From: Burkholderiaceae bacterium
GTDB taxonomy: Bacteria; Pseudomonadota; Gammaproteobacteria; Burkholderiales; Burkholderiaceae_C
Direction: 5' to 3'
Length of the DNA: 64,000 nucleotides
Assembly: GCA_024235855.1 (NCBI GenBank)
Contig: JACKLN010000005.1
Location: forward strand, 186,001 to 250,000
Part shown: positions 52,843 through 62,218 of the stretch, piece by piece
How positions within the stretch are numbered: position 1 is the stretch's first letter
Layout of the letters: every line of letters begins with the position of its first letter
The notes under the pieces: generated by a model
What the model saw: only the letters and a program-made list of their open reading frames with translations
The model's database searches: none
What the model was told of the DNA's origin: nothing
Position numbers and translations under genes: made by a program

Positions 52843-54355
52843 CGGCCGCCTCCGGTTTGTCTTCCCACAGCCCGGACATCCACTGCCCGATGCGCTCGAT
52901 GGTGGCCTCGCGCGTCGGCAGGCTCGGGCTCAGCCGGCCCTGCGCGATGACATGCAGGCGGTCGCTGATCTCGAACAGTTCCTCCAGTTCCTCGCTGACC
53001 ACCAACAGTGCGCAGCCGGCGTCGCGCAGCGCCAGCAACTCGCCGCGGATCAGCGCCGCCGCACCCACGTCCACGCCCCAGGTGGGCTGGGCCACGATGA
53101 GCAGCTTCGGCTGCGCGTCGATCTCGCGGCCGACGATGAACTTCTGCAGGTTGCCGCCGGACAGGCTCTTCGCCGCCGCTCCCGGCCCGCCGGCCTTGAC
53201 GCCGAAGCGCTGGATGACGTGTGCCGCCAGCGCCCGCACCTGCCCCAGCTTCAGCCAGCCGCCGGGGCCGATGCCGGCGGTGCGCGTGAGCAGCGTGTTG
53301 TGCGCCAGGCTCATCGTGGGCACGGCGCCGCGGCCCAGGCGCTCCTCGGGCACGAAGTGCAGGCCTTCGTGGCGGCGTCGGCGCGGTGAATGACGCGCGA
53401 TGTCCTGCCCGAACAGGCGGATGCTGCCCGGCGCCGCACGATCGTCCTCGCCCGACAGCACCGCCATCAATTCCTGCTGGCCATTGCCGCTGACGCCGGC
53501 GATGCCGACGATCTCGCCGGCGCGCACCTGCAGCTGCAGCCGCTTCAGCTCGACGGCGAATGGGTCGGCCTTGGGCAGGTCCAGCGCCTGCACCTGCAGC
53601 ACCACCGCGCCGGCCTTCAGGTCGCGGTGCGTCAGCGCCGGCGGTTCGGCGCCGATCATCAGCCGCGAGAGGCTGGCGTTGTCGTGCTCGGACGGGTCCA
53701 CCTCGCCGGTGACGCGCCCCCCGCGCAGCACGGTGCAGCGGTGGCACAACGCGCGGATCTCGTCGAGCTTGTGGCTGATGTAGAGGATGCTGCAGCCGTC
53801 GGCCGCCAGCTGGCGCAATGTGACGAACAGCCGCTCCACCGCCTGCGGCGTGAGCACCGAGGTGGGCTCGTCCAGGATCAGCAGCTGCGGGTCGGTGAGC
53901 AGCGCGCGCACGATCTCCACGCGCTGGCGCTCACCCACGCTCAGCGTGTGCACCGGCCGCAGCGGGTCCACGTCCAGGCCGTACGTGCCGGCCACGTCGC
54001 GGATGCGGCGCGTCACCTCGGCCAGTGGCTGCGCCTTGTCCAGGCCCAGCCAGACGTTCTCCGCCGCGGTGAGCGTGTCGAACAGGCTGAAGTGCTGGTA
54101 GACCATGCTGATGCCCAGCTGGCGCGCCTGCGCCGGGCTGGCCACCTGCACCGGCTGGCCATTGAAGTGCACCTCGCCGGCGTCGGGCCGCACGGCACCG
54201 TAGATGACCTTCATCAGCGTGGACTTGCCAGCGCCGTTCTCGCCGAGCACGGCGTGGATCTCGCCGGGCGCCACGCGCAGGCTCACGTCGTCGTTGGCGA
54301 CGACGGCCGGGTACGCCTTGCGGATGCCGCGCAGTTCGAGTCGCGGGGTGGTCAA
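52829..54355 (-). CDS. ABC transporter ATP-binding protein (BMP/nucleoside type)
   Basis: A 508-residue double ATPase. The first domain has Walker A GENGAGKST, signature LSVGERQRVE and Walker B LLILDEPTS. The second is degenerate at Walker A (GVSGNGQQE), with signature LSGGNLQK and LLIVAQPTWGVD, the usual pattern for sugar/nucleoside-type transporters. The start is TTG 54355: it has a GGAGGAG site 5-11 bases upstream and overlaps the guanine deaminase stop (TTGA), which implies coupled translation. Confidence 0.92.
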   Translation of the reverse strand: MTTPRLELRGIRKAYPAVVANDDVSLRVAPGEIHAVLGENGAGKSTLMKVIYGAVRPDAGEVHFNGQPVQVASPAQARQLGISMVYQHFSLFDTLTAAENVWLGLDKAQPLAEVTRRIRDVAGTYGLDVDPLRPVHTLSVGERQRVEIVRALLTDPQLLILDEPTSVLTPQAVERLFVTLRQLAADGCSILYISHKLDEIRALCHRCTVLRGGRVTGEVDPSEHDNASLSRLMIGAEPPALTHRDLKAGAVVLQVQALDLPKADPFAVELKRLQLQVRAGEIVGIAGVSGNGQQELMAVLSGEDDRAAPGSIRLFGQDIARHSPRRRRHEGLHFVPEERLGRGAVPTMSLAHNTLLTRTAGIGPGGWLKLGQVRALAAHVIQRFGVKAGGPGAAAKSLSGGNLQKFIVGREIDAQPKLLIVAQPTWGVDVGAAALIRGELLALRDAGCALLVVSEELEELFEISDRLHVIAQGRLSPSLPTREATIERIGQWMSGLWEDKPEAADAAA

Positions 54356-55692
54356 CGGTGCTCCTCCCGGGGCGGCATTGTGGCGTCTCGGCGATGGCGT
54401 TCCTGCCCGGCCACCCACGCCTGCACGAGGTGCCGCTCGTCGGCCAGCGTGATCCAGGCGAAGACCCGTTCATGCAGCGTCTGCGCCAGTGCGTCGCGGC
54501 GCCGGCCCACGGGGCCGGTGGCCCAGTCCCAGACGCAGACGTCGGCCAGGCAGCCCGGCTCGAGACTGCCGATCTCAGCGTCCAGCCGCAACGCCCGAGC
54601 CGCCCCACGCGTGGCGGCGTGCAGCAGCGCCCAGGCACCCAGCTTCACGCCCTGCAGCGCCTGCACCTGGTAGGCGGCGGCCATGGTGCGGACCATGCTC
54701 AGGCTGGTGCCCCCGCCGACGTCGCTGGCCAGCGAGACCGCCGCACCGGCACCCTGCAGCGCCGGCCAGTCCATCAGCCCGCTGCCCAGGAACAGGTTGC
54801 TGGTGGGGCAATGCGCGACCTGCGCGCCGGTGTCTGCGAGCAGCGTGCGGTCGGCATCGTCGAGCCAGATACCGTGCGCCAGCACCGCGCGCGGGCCCAG
54901 CAGGCCGGCGCGGTGGTAGACGTCGAGGTAGCTGCGCGCCTCGGGGAACAGCTCGGCCACCCAGCGCACCTCGTCGCGGTTCTCGGCCACGTGCGTCTGC
55001 ATGTACAGGTCCGGCACCTCGGCCATCAGCCGCCCGGCCAGGGCCAGCTGCTCCGGCGTGCTGCAGGGCGCGAAGCGCACGGTGACGGCCTGCGCCTGGC
55101 GGCCGCTGCCGTGCCAGCGCGCGATGCCGTCGCGCAGCGCGCGATCGGCGCTGGCGGCATCGGCGTCGCGCAGGCCGTCCGGGGCGTTGCGGTCCATCAG
55201 CACCTTGCCGGTGATGCAGCGCATGCCGCGGGCGTGGGCGGCGGCCGCCATCGCGTCGGCCGAGACCGCGTGCACCGTCGGGAAGACGACGGCCGCCGTG
55301 GTGCCGTGCGCCAGCAGTGCATCGGCAAAGGCCTCGGCGCCGGCGCGCGAGACCTCGGCGTCGGCGTAGCGGCGTTCGGCCGGGAAGGTGTAGTGCGCCA
55401 GCCAGTCCAGCAGGTCCGCGCCATGGCTGGCGATCACGTCCAGCTGCGGCATGTGCACGTGGGTGTCGATGAAGCCCGGCAGCACCAGCCGGCCACGATG
55501 GTCCTCCCGCTGCCAGCCCTCGCCCGGGTCGGCGGCCTGGCGGCCGACGATCCGACCGCGCTCGACCAGCAGCCAGTGGTCGGGCGCAAACCGCACGGCG
55601 CCGCCACCATCGGGCGCGGCATCGGTCAGGACGGGCGCGGCGACCAGGTCGAGCAGGTCGCCGCGGATCGCCAGGCGGTCGGGAACAGGCAT
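54352..55692 (-). CDS. guaD: Guanine deaminase
   Basis: A 446-residue amidohydrolase that converts guanine to xanthine. Metal ligands lie in GFIDTHVHMPQ, MQTHVAENRDEV and VLAHGIWL, with Asp in LASDVGGGTSLSM; CPTSNLFLGSGL is characteristic of guanine deaminases. ATG 55692 begins MPVPDRLAIRG as expected. First gene of the minus-strand purine operon, divergent from xdhA with 127 bases between; its product xanthine is the substrate of the divergent enzyme. Confidence 0.94.
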   Translation of the reverse strand: MPVPDRLAIRGDLLDLVAAPVLTDAAPDGGGAVRFAPDHWLLVERGRIVGRQAADPGEGWQREDHRGRLVLPGFIDTHVHMPQLDVIASHGADLLDWLAHYTFPAERRYADAEVSRAGAEAFADALLAHGTTAAVVFPTVHAVSADAMAAAAHARGMRCITGKVLMDRNAPDGLRDADAASADRALRDGIARWHGSGRQAQAVTVRFAPCSTPEQLALAGRLMAEVPDLYMQTHVAENRDEVRWVAELFPEARSYLDVYHRAGLLGPRAVLAHGIWLDDADRTLLADTGAQVAHCPTSNLFLGSGLMDWPALQGAGAAVSLASDVGGGTSLSMVRTMAAAYQVQALQGVKLGAWALLHAATRGAARALRLDAEIGSLEPGCLADVCVWDWATGPVGRRRDALAQTLHERVFAWITLADERHLVQAWVAGQERHRRDATMPPREEHR

Positions 55693-55819
55693 GCAGGTCG
55701 GCGGTTTGCAAGAGCCGGGCCAGCCACCCGGGCCTGCCGGATTCTGCACGGGTCCGCCGGTCTCTCGGCCCGACGCCGGAGTGCTACCTTTCGGGCATTG
55801 CGCTTGCATGGACCCGTGC

Positions 55820-57295
55820 ATGACCGAACGTCCGATCCGCTTCGTCCACCGCGGCGCCATCGTCGAGGTGACCGGCTTGCCGACCACCACCACGGTGCTG
55901 GCCTGGCTGCGCGAACACGCCGGCCGCACCGGCACCAAGGAGGGCTGCAACGAAGGCGACTGCGGCGCCTGCACGGTGATGGTGGGCGACCTGGACGATG
56001 ACGACGCGGTGCGCTGGCGCACCGTCAACGCCTGCCTGCAGTTCCTGCCCACGCTCGACGGCCGCGCGCTGCGCACGGTGGAGGACCTGCCCGCCGACCA
56101 CCCGGCGCCACGCGCCATGGTCGAGCACCACGGGTCGCAGTGCGGGTTCTGCACGCCGGGCTTCGTGGTCTCGCTGGCCGCGTTGCGCGCGAACCGGCCC
56201 GACCCGCCCACCCGCCGCGAGATCGCCGACGCGCTGGCCGGCAACCTGTGCCGCTGCACGGGCTACCGCCCGATCCTGGACGCCGGGGAAGCCATGTACG
56301 CCCTGCCCGCCCCGGCCGTCACCGATGACGCCACCATCGTGGCGGCGCTGCGGACGCTGCGGGCCGACCCGCCGCTGGCCTACCGTGCGCCCGACCCGGC
56401 CACCGGCACCGACAGCCGCTTCCTGGCACCGCGCAGCCTCGAGGCCCTGGCCGACGCCGCCGCGGCTCACCCGCAGGCCACGCTGCTGGCCGGCAGCACC
56501 GACATCGGCCTGTGGGCCAACAAGCAGTTCCGGCCGCTGCCGCTGCTGATCAGCGTCGGCGCCGTGCCCGGCTTCAAGTCCATCACGGAAACCGACGGCG
56601 TGCTGCACGTCGGTGCCGGTGCCGCGCTGGAAGACGCCTGGGGCGCGCTGGTGGCCCGCCTGCCGCAGTTGCACTGCTACGCGCTGCGCTTCGCCTCGCC
56701 GCCGGTGCGCCACGCCGGCACGATGGGCGGCAACCTGGCCAACGGCTCGCCCATCGGCGACAGCGCACCGGTGCTGATGGCGCTGGACGCGCGCATCGTG
56801 CTGCGCCATGGCGCCACGGAACGCACGGTGCCGCTCGATGGCTTCTACACGGAATACATGCAGAACCTGCGGCAACCGGGTGAGCTGCTGTGGCGCATCG
56901 AGGTGCCGCTTCAGAGCCAGGCCACGCGGCTGCGTGCCTACAAGCTGAGCAAGCGCTTCGACTGCGACATCTCCGCCCTGGCCTGCGGCCTGGCGGTGAC
57001 GCTGGATGGCGAGCGCATCACCGCCGCCCGCGTGGCCTTCGGTGGCATGGCCGCCACCGTGGCGCGGGCGCGCGCGGCCGAGGCTGCGTTGACCGGCCAA
57101 CCGTGGACCGAGGCCACGCTGGAGGCGGCCTGCAGCGCACTGCACAGCGACTACACGCCGATGAACGACCTGCGCGGCAGCGCCGGCTACCGCGTGCGGT
57201 CGGCACGTGCGTTGATGCGGCGCTTCTGGCTGGAGACGCGGCCCGATGCACCACTGCCGGCGACGGCCACGCAGGTGTGGGAGGTCCCCGCATGA
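55820..57295 (+). CDS. xdhA: Xanthine dehydrogenase small subunit (2Fe-2S and FAD)
   Basis: A 491-residue subunit. The N-terminal ferredoxin domain has Cys43, 48 and 51 (CNEGDCGAC); the helical cluster has QCGFCTPGF and CRCTGYRP; the FAD domain (about 185-365) has TLLAGSTDIGLW and GTMGGNLANGSPIGD. It carries electrons from the molybdenum subunit to NAD. ATG 55820 (MTERPIRF) is preferred over ATG 55808. Its stop overlaps the xdhB start (ATGA). Confidence 0.95.
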   Translation: MTERPIRFVHRGAIVEVTGLPTTTTVLAWLREHAGRTGTKEGCNEGDCGACTVMVGDLDDDDAVRWRTVNACLQFLPTLDGRALRTVEDLPADHPAPRAMVEHHGSQCGFCTPGFVVSLAALRANRPDPPTRREIADALAGNLCRCTGYRPILDAGEAMYALPAPAVTDDATIVAALRTLRADPPLAYRAPDPATGTDSRFLAPRSLEALADAAAAHPQATLLAGSTDIGLWANKQFRPLPLLISVGAVPGFKSITETDGVLHVGAGAALEDAWGALVARLPQLHCYALRFASPPVRHAGTMGGNLANGSPIGDSAPVLMALDARIVLRHGATERTVPLDGFYTEYMQNLRQPGELLWRIEVPLQSQATRLRAYKLSKRFDCDISALACGLAVTLDGERITAARVAFGGMAATVARARAAEAALTGQPWTEATLEAACSALHSDYTPMNDLRGSAGYRVRSARALMRRFWLETRPDAPLPATATQVWEVPA

Positions 57296-59568
57296 ACGTG
57301 CCCCGCGAATCCGTGCCAGCGGCCACGCCGCAGGTGGGCATCGCCACGCCGCACGAATCGGCGCACCTGCACGTGTGCGGCAGGGCCACCTACATCGACG
57401 ACCTCCCCGAAGTCGCCGGCACGCTGCATGCTGCCGTGGGGTGCTCGCCGCTGGCCCATGGCCGGTTGCTGGGCGTGGACGTCGACGCCCTGCGCGCCCT
57501 GCCCGGCGTGGTGGCCGTGCTCACGGCCGCCGACATCCCCGGCAGCAACGACTGCGGCCCGATCGTGCACGACGACCCGATCCTGGCCGACGGCACGTTG
57601 CACTTCCTGGGCCAGCCGGTGTTCCTCGTCGTCGCCACGTCGCGGGATCTGGCCCGCCGTGTCGCGGCACGGGCGAAGGACGTGATCCATGCAGAGCCCC
57701 TGCCGCCGGTGCTGACCGCGCGCGAGGCGCATGCGCAGCAGCTTTACGTCGTGCCACCCATGCACCTGGTGCGCGGCGACGCGGCCACGGCCATCGCCGC
57801 GGCGCCGCACCGGCTCAGCGGCAGCTTCAGCCTCGGCGGCCAGGAGCAGTTCTACCTGGAAGGGCAGATCAGCTATGCGCTGCCGCAGGAGGACGCCACG
57901 CTGCACCTGCACTGCTCCACCCAGCACCCCACCGAGATGCAGCATGTGGTGGCGCATGCGCTGGGCTGGGCGCAGCATCGGGTGCAGATGACCTGCCGCC
58001 GCATGGGCGGCGGCTTCGGCGGCAAGGAAAGCCAGTCGGCCGTGTTCGCGGCACTGGCCAGCGTGGCCGCGGTGAAGCTCGGCCGGCCGGTGAAGCTGCG
58101 CGTGGACCGCGACGACGACTTCCTGATCACGGGCCGGCGGCATGGCTTCGAGTTCGACTGGACGGTGGGCTTCGACGACGACGGCCGCATCCTCGGTGTG
58201 CAGGCCGACCTGATCGCCAACGCCGGCTGCACGGCCGACCTCTCGGCACCCGTGATGACGCGCGCACTGTGCCACTTCGACAACGCCTACTGGCTGCCGC
58301 ACGTGGCGCTGCACGGCTACTGCGCAAGGACGAACACGCAGAGCAACACCGCCTTCCGCGGCTTCGGCGGGCCCCAGGGGGCGTTTGCGGTGGAACGCCT
58401 GCTCGACGACATCGCGCGCACCCTGGGCCGGGACCCGCTGGCCGTTCGCCAGGCCAACTTCTATGGTCAGTCCGAACGCAACGTCACGCCCTATGGCCAG
58501 GTGGTGGAGGACAACGTCATCGACGACCTCGTGGCGCGCCTGGTGCAGGACGCGCGCTGGGCCGAACGCCGTGCGGCCGTGGAGGCGTTCAACGCCAACA
58601 ACCCGGTGCTGAAGAAGGGGCTGGGCCTGATGCCGCTGAAGTTCGGCATCAGCTTCAACGTCGCCCACTTCAACCAGGCCGGTGCGCTGGTGCATGTGTA
58701 CACCGACGGCAGTGTGCTCGTGAACCACGGCGGCACCGAGATGGGCCAGGGCCTGAACACCAAGGTGGCGCAGGTGGTGGCGCACGAACTCGGTCTGCCG
58801 CTGCAGTCGGTGCGCGTGACGGCCACCGACACGCACAAGGTGGCCAATACATCCGCCACCGCGGCCAGCACCGGCAGTGACCTCAATGGCAAGGCAGCGC
58901 AGGCTGCGGCGCGCACCCTCCGCCAGCGGCTGGACGCCTTCGTGGCCGAACATCCGCAGCACGCCGGCGCACCGTGGCCCGCGCTCGTGCAGGCCGCCTA
59001 CGCGGCGCGGGTGCAGCTGTGGAGCGACGGCTTCTACGCCACGCCCGGCCTGCACTGGGATCGGGATCGGCTGCAGGGCAAGCCGTTCTTCTACTTCGCC
59101 TACGGCGCAGCCATCGCCGAGGTGGTGGTGGACACGCTGACGGGCGAACACCGCGTGCTGCGCGCCGACGTGTTGCACGACGTGGGCCGCTCGCTGAACC
59201 CGGCCATCGACCTCGGCCAGATCGAAGGCGCCTTCGTCCAGGGCCAGGGCTGGCTCACCAGCGAGGAACTGGTGTGGCACCCGCAGACCGGGAAGCTGGC
59301 CACGCACGCGCCCAGCACCTACAAGATCCCCACCGCCAACGACTGCCCCCCGGTGTTCAACGTCGCGCTCTACGAGGCCGACAACCCGGCCGACAGCATC
59401 CACCGCAGCAAGGCCGTGGGCGAACCGCCGATCCTGCTGCCCTTCAGCGTGTTCCTGGCCATCCGCGATGCCGTGGCCAGCACCGGCGCGCCGGGCTGCC
59501 TGCCGCCCTTGCGCGCGCCGGCGACGCCGGAGGCGGTGATGGAGGCGCTGGAGGCCGTGCGCTCGTGA
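57292..59568 (+). CDS. xdhB: Xanthine dehydrogenase molybdenum-binding subunit
   Basis: A 758-residue catalytic subunit that oxidises hypoxanthine to xanthine and xanthine to urate. Cofactor loops are GSFSLGGQEQFYLE, RRMGGGFGGKES and AFRGFGGPQGAF, the last with the substrate-orienting Arg; the catalytic Glu is in KAVGEPPILL near the C-terminus. GTEMGQGLNTKVAQV contacts the pterin. It should pair with XdhA; XdhC, encoded after the repeat region, would insert the sulfurated cofactor. Confidence 0.95.
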   Translation: MNVPRESVPAATPQVGIATPHESAHLHVCGRATYIDDLPEVAGTLHAAVGCSPLAHGRLLGVDVDALRALPGVVAVLTAADIPGSNDCGPIVHDDPILADGTLHFLGQPVFLVVATSRDLARRVAARAKDVIHAEPLPPVLTAREAHAQQLYVVPPMHLVRGDAATAIAAAPHRLSGSFSLGGQEQFYLEGQISYALPQEDATLHLHCSTQHPTEMQHVVAHALGWAQHRVQMTCRRMGGGFGGKESQSAVFAALASVAAVKLGRPVKLRVDRDDDFLITGRRHGFEFDWTVGFDDDGRILGVQADLIANAGCTADLSAPVMTRALCHFDNAYWLPHVALHGYCARTNTQSNTAFRGFGGPQGAFAVERLLDDIARTLGRDPLAVRQANFYGQSERNVTPYGQVVEDNVIDDLVARLVQDARWAERRAAVEAFNANNPVLKKGLGLMPLKFGISFNVAHFNQAGALVHVYTDGSVLVNHGGTEMGQGLNTKVAQVVAHELGLPLQSVRVTATDTHKVANTSATAASTGSDLNGKAAQAAARTLRQRLDAFVAEHPQHAGAPWPALVQAAYAARVQLWSDGFYATPGLHWDRDRLQGKPFFYFAYGAAIAEVVVDTLTGEHRVLRADVLHDVGRSLNPAIDLGQIEGAFVQGQGWLTSEELVWHPQTGKLATHAPSTYKIPTANDCPPVFNVALYEADNPADSIHRSKAVGEPPILLPFSVFLAIRDAVASTGAPGCLPPLRAPATPEAVMEALEAVRS

Positions 59569-60010
59569 ACGTTCAAGTGTGGTCCGCTGTCGACCCGGCG
59601 CGGACGTTGGACCTTTGTCCGCTGGCGTTGGCGCGGGCCACGGAGGGCGGGCCTGGCCTGGCGCTCCTGCCCGGGGACAGAGCCCCGGGCGCTCGCCAGG
59701 CACAAACGGTCCTCAGGACCGTTTGTGTCCGGGCTCGCTCCCCCGGCTCGCGCAGGGCGCTCGCCTCCTCCTTTACCTCGCGCCAGGCCAGGCCCGCCCT
59801 CCGTGGCCGGGCGCAGCGAAGCGGTCGGCCGGCAGGCCGACTCGTCGATCTGGCTGGAGTCCCCCTCCCGGAGGGGGGCTGGCGGGGAGCTGTCGGACAT
59901 GCTGGAGCCCCTTCTCGGAGGGGGCTCGGGGGAGCCCACGGAAATCGGGTCGCCAGACCCAAAGCAGCCGAAGGCCGCTTTGGGTCGATAGCAACCGTTC
60001 TCACAGCGAA
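59569..60010. repeat. Intergenic repeat element with nested inverted repeats
   Basis: The gap between xdhB and xdhC has no convincing gene. It contains perfect 29-base inverted arms at 59636-59664 and 59780-59808. Nested inside are an 8-base hairpin GCCCGGGG/CCCCGGGC (59669-59690) and a 27-base palindrome with 13-base arms around C59714 (59701-59727). Further on, GACCCAAAGC/GCTTTGGGTC forms another hairpin (about 59957-59987). There are no terminal direct repeats or transposase that I can see. The layout suggests a REP- or MITE-like dispersed element; copies elsewhere in the genome cannot be seen from this window. Confidence 0.7.
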
Positions 60011-60844
60011 ATGACCCCGCTCGCACTGCGCTGCATCGCACAAGTCTGGCTGCAGGCCGGCCGCTCTGCCACCATCGTCGAGGTGCGCTCCCACCGGGGC
60101 AGCGTGCCGCGCGAGACCGGCACGCGGATGCTGGTCGGCGACGACGCCGTGGCCGGCACGATCGGTGGGGGGCATCTGGAGTGGCAGGCCATCGCGCAGG
60201 CGCGCGCGGGTCGGCGCGACGACTGGGCCGTCACGCTGGGGCCGTCACTGGGTCAGTGCTGCGGCGGCGCAATGGTGCTGGGTTTCGAGCCGCTCACGCA
60301 CGATGCGCTGGCCGCGTGGACGCTGCCACCACCTCGCCTCGTGCTGCAGCTCTACGGCGCAGGACACGTGGGGCGGGCCATCGTGCGCCTGCTGGCCGAC
60401 ATCCACTGCGCGGTGAACTGGGTCGACGCGCGCGATGCCGAGTTTCCTTCTGCCGTGCCGCCCCACGTGGAGGTGCGCTGCGTGGATGCGCCAGAGGCCG
60501 AAGTGGACACGGCACCGCCAAGCTGCGCCTACCTGGTGCTCACCCACAGCCACGACCTGGACCTGCGCATCACCGAGACCATCCTGCGGCGTGGCGACTT
60601 CGGCTTCCTGGGCCTGATCGGCTCGGCCACCAAGCGTGCCCGCTTCGTGCATCGCTTCGAGGCGCGCGGCATCGCGCCGGAACGGTTGGCACGGCTGACC
60701 TGCCCCATCGGCCTGCCCGGCCTGCGCGGCAAGGAACCGGCGGTGCTGGCCATCAGTGCAGTGGCGCAGTTGCTGACGCTGACAGCCGTCACCGGCGCGG
60801 CCAGCGCTCCGGTGGGCGAAGCGGCTAGCGGGGCGGCAGGCTGA
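60011..60844 (+). CDS. xdhC: Xanthine dehydrogenase accessory protein XdhC
   Basis: A 277-residue maturation factor that binds molybdenum cofactor and delivers it to XdhB. The N-terminal XdhC_CoxI domain shows ATIVEVRSHRGSVPRETGTRMLV, GTIGGGHLE and LGQCCGGAM; the C-terminal Rossmann domain has LYGAGHVGRAIVRLL and FLGLIGSATKRARF. ATG 60011 is the first Met after the repeat region. Its 3' end overlaps the convergent secreted protein gene by 20 bases. It may also serve the CoxL-like enzyme, which has no accessory gene nearby. Confidence 0.93.
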   Translation: MTPLALRCIAQVWLQAGRSATIVEVRSHRGSVPRETGTRMLVGDDAVAGTIGGGHLEWQAIAQARAGRRDDWAVTLGPSLGQCCGGAMVLGFEPLTHDALAAWTLPPPRLVLQLYGAGHVGRAIVRLLADIHCAVNWVDARDAEFPSAVPPHVEVRCVDAPEAEVDTAPPSCAYLVLTHSHDLDLRITETILRRGDFGFLGLIGSATKRARFVHRFEARGIAPERLARLTCPIGLPGLRGKEPAVLAISAVAQLLTLTAVTGAASAPVGEAASGAAG

Positions 60845-61313
60845 GGCTGCCTTGCCCTTGCAGGAACGCATCGCCCAGCATGCCGTCGGCGGCGGCATCC
60901 AGACCCATCACCGCTCGGAAGCGGAAGCTGCCCGTCGCACCGGCGTAGCGCCCGGTGCCCGACACGATGCGACCCTCGCCGCGCCATTCGCCCGGGGCAT
61001 GGGTCATCGCCGGCGTCAGTGCGATGGTTTCGCGGCTGTCCATGCGCAGCGTGGAGCCGTCGGTGAAGCGGTATTCGGCTTCGACCAGGATGTCCAGGCG
61101 GCCGTCCGCCGGCGGCGCAGCCGGCCGCACCTGGCGCACGGTGGTGGCGGTCTCGCCACTGGCGAAGATGGCCACGCCCAGTCGCGTGTTGAGCCCGGGC
61201 TGGCGCGGTCCCTGGACGGACGTGGCGCGCCACGCGATCTCGTCGGCACGTGCCGCACCGGCCGGCCACAGGCACGCGACCCACAGGCCGCACAGCACCC
61301 AGAACGTCTTCAT
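60825..61313 (-). CDS. Hypothetical secreted protein, possibly beta-barrel
   Basis: A 162-residue protein with a clear signal peptide (1-24, ending AARAD) and a beta-rich mature part. The segment GEGRIVSGTGRYAGATGSFRFRA resembles the end of allene oxide cyclase/dirigent-like barrels, but I cannot assign a family with confidence. ATG 61313 is chosen because it gives the signal peptide directly. The gene stands alone. Confidence 0.65.
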   Translation of the reverse strand: MKTFWVLCGLWVACLWPAGAARADEIAWRATSVQGPRQPGLNTRLGVAIFASGETATTVRQVRPAAPPADGRLDILVEAEYRFTDGSTLRMDSRETIALTPAMTHAPGEWRGEGRIVSGTGRYAGATGSFRFRAVMGLDAAADGMLGDAFLQGQGSLSLPPR

Positions 61314-61511
61314 CGCAGACCTTCCACGCAACTTGGCCAGACGATTGTGTGGCCGCGCAGGCGCTGCGTACTGCCCGGCATCAAGTGCCGGTGGTGCGCC
61401 GGCCGGTGCGGGGTCGTCCACGGCGGCGCGCACCCAGGCGGCACGGCCACCGCTTGTGCAAGGCGCCAGCCGCGGTTAGCGTGGACGCTCCGCCACGAAT
61501 GGGAGCGCCCC

Positions 61512-61883
61512 ATGAGCCTCGGCCAGTTCTCGATCAGCCTCGCCGTCAAGGACCTCGACGCGTCGCGCGCGTTCTACGAGAAGCTCGGATTCACGGTGTT
61601 CGGCGGCAACGCCGAACACCACTATCTGATCATGAAGCAGGGGCCGACGCTGATCGGCCTGTTCCAGGGCATGTTCGAGAAGAACATCCTGACCTTCAAC
61701 CCGGGCTGGAATGCCGACGCGCAGAACGTCGACCCGTTCACCGACGTGCGGGTGTGGCAGCGCCAGCTGAAGGACGCCGGGCTGGAACTGCTGGAGGAAG
61801 CAGACGAGGCCGGCAGCGGGCCGGCGTTCTTCACGCTGCAGGACCCGGACGGCAACCCGATCCTGGTGGACCAGCACCGTTGA
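61512..61883 (+). CDS. VOC-family (glyoxalase/bleomycin-resistance fold) protein
   Basis: A 123-residue protein with two beta-alpha-beta-beta-beta halves: SISLAVKDLDASRAFYEKLGF and FTLQDPDGNPILVDQ. It lacks the His seen at the start of many catalytic VOC enzymes (ISLAV in place of xxHV), so it may be a binding protein. Upstream GGGAGCG can serve as ribosome-binding site. Substrate unknown. Confidence 0.85.
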   Translation: MSLGQFSISLAVKDLDASRAFYEKLGFTVFGGNAEHHYLIMKQGPTLIGLFQGMFEKNILTFNPGWNADAQNVDPFTDVRVWQRQLKDAGLELLEEADEAGSGPAFFTLQDPDGNPILVDQHR

Positions 61884-61932
61884 GGCGCTGAGGCTGAAGC
61901 TGAAGCTGAGGCCGGCGAGTGCCGGCGGCCGG

Positions 61933-62181
61933 TCAATCCGGCGGGCCGAGCGCCGCGAACCGCCGCACGTCGTGCTCGAAGGCGCCGAGCGTCAGCTCGG
62001 AGATTGGCTCGTGCAGCATGACCGTGCGTGCCACCTCGGCATGCACGGCAAAACGCGCCAGGACGGCGCGCTTCTGGTCGTCCGGCAGCGCAAGCAACAC
62101 GGACGTGAGCAGGGCCTCGAGCGCGATCTGCGAACCCTTGAGTTCGCAGATGCGCTCGGTGGCTTCCTGCAGGTCCTTCAC
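61933..62181 (-). CDS. Small conserved hypothetical protein
   Basis: About 82 helical residues: VKDLQEATERICELKGSQIALEALLTSVL and a second part ending LHEPISELTLGAFEHDVRRF. I chose GTG 62181 because the ordered sequence starts there; TTG 62205 is an alternative. It lies just downstream of the cold-shock gene on the same strand. Function not recognised. Confidence 0.55.
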   Translation of the reverse strand: MKDLQEATERICELKGSQIALEALLTSVLLALPDDQKRAVLARFAVHAEVARTVMLHEPISELTLGAFEHDVRRFAALGPPD

Positions 62182-62218
62182 GCCGGCACGCCGGCGAGGG
62201 ACCAACAGCAGATCGGGA

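Noticed and set aside
57187..59703. Long open frame (838 codons) antisense to xdhB
   Set aside because: Shadow of the well-supported XdhB frame; composition is typical of antisense GC-rich sequence and no motifs are present.
59575..60005. Several open frames through the xdhB-xdhC gap as hypothetical genes
   Set aside because: Their sequence is produced by the inverted repeats themselves and no frame has domain features or a convincing ribosome-binding site.
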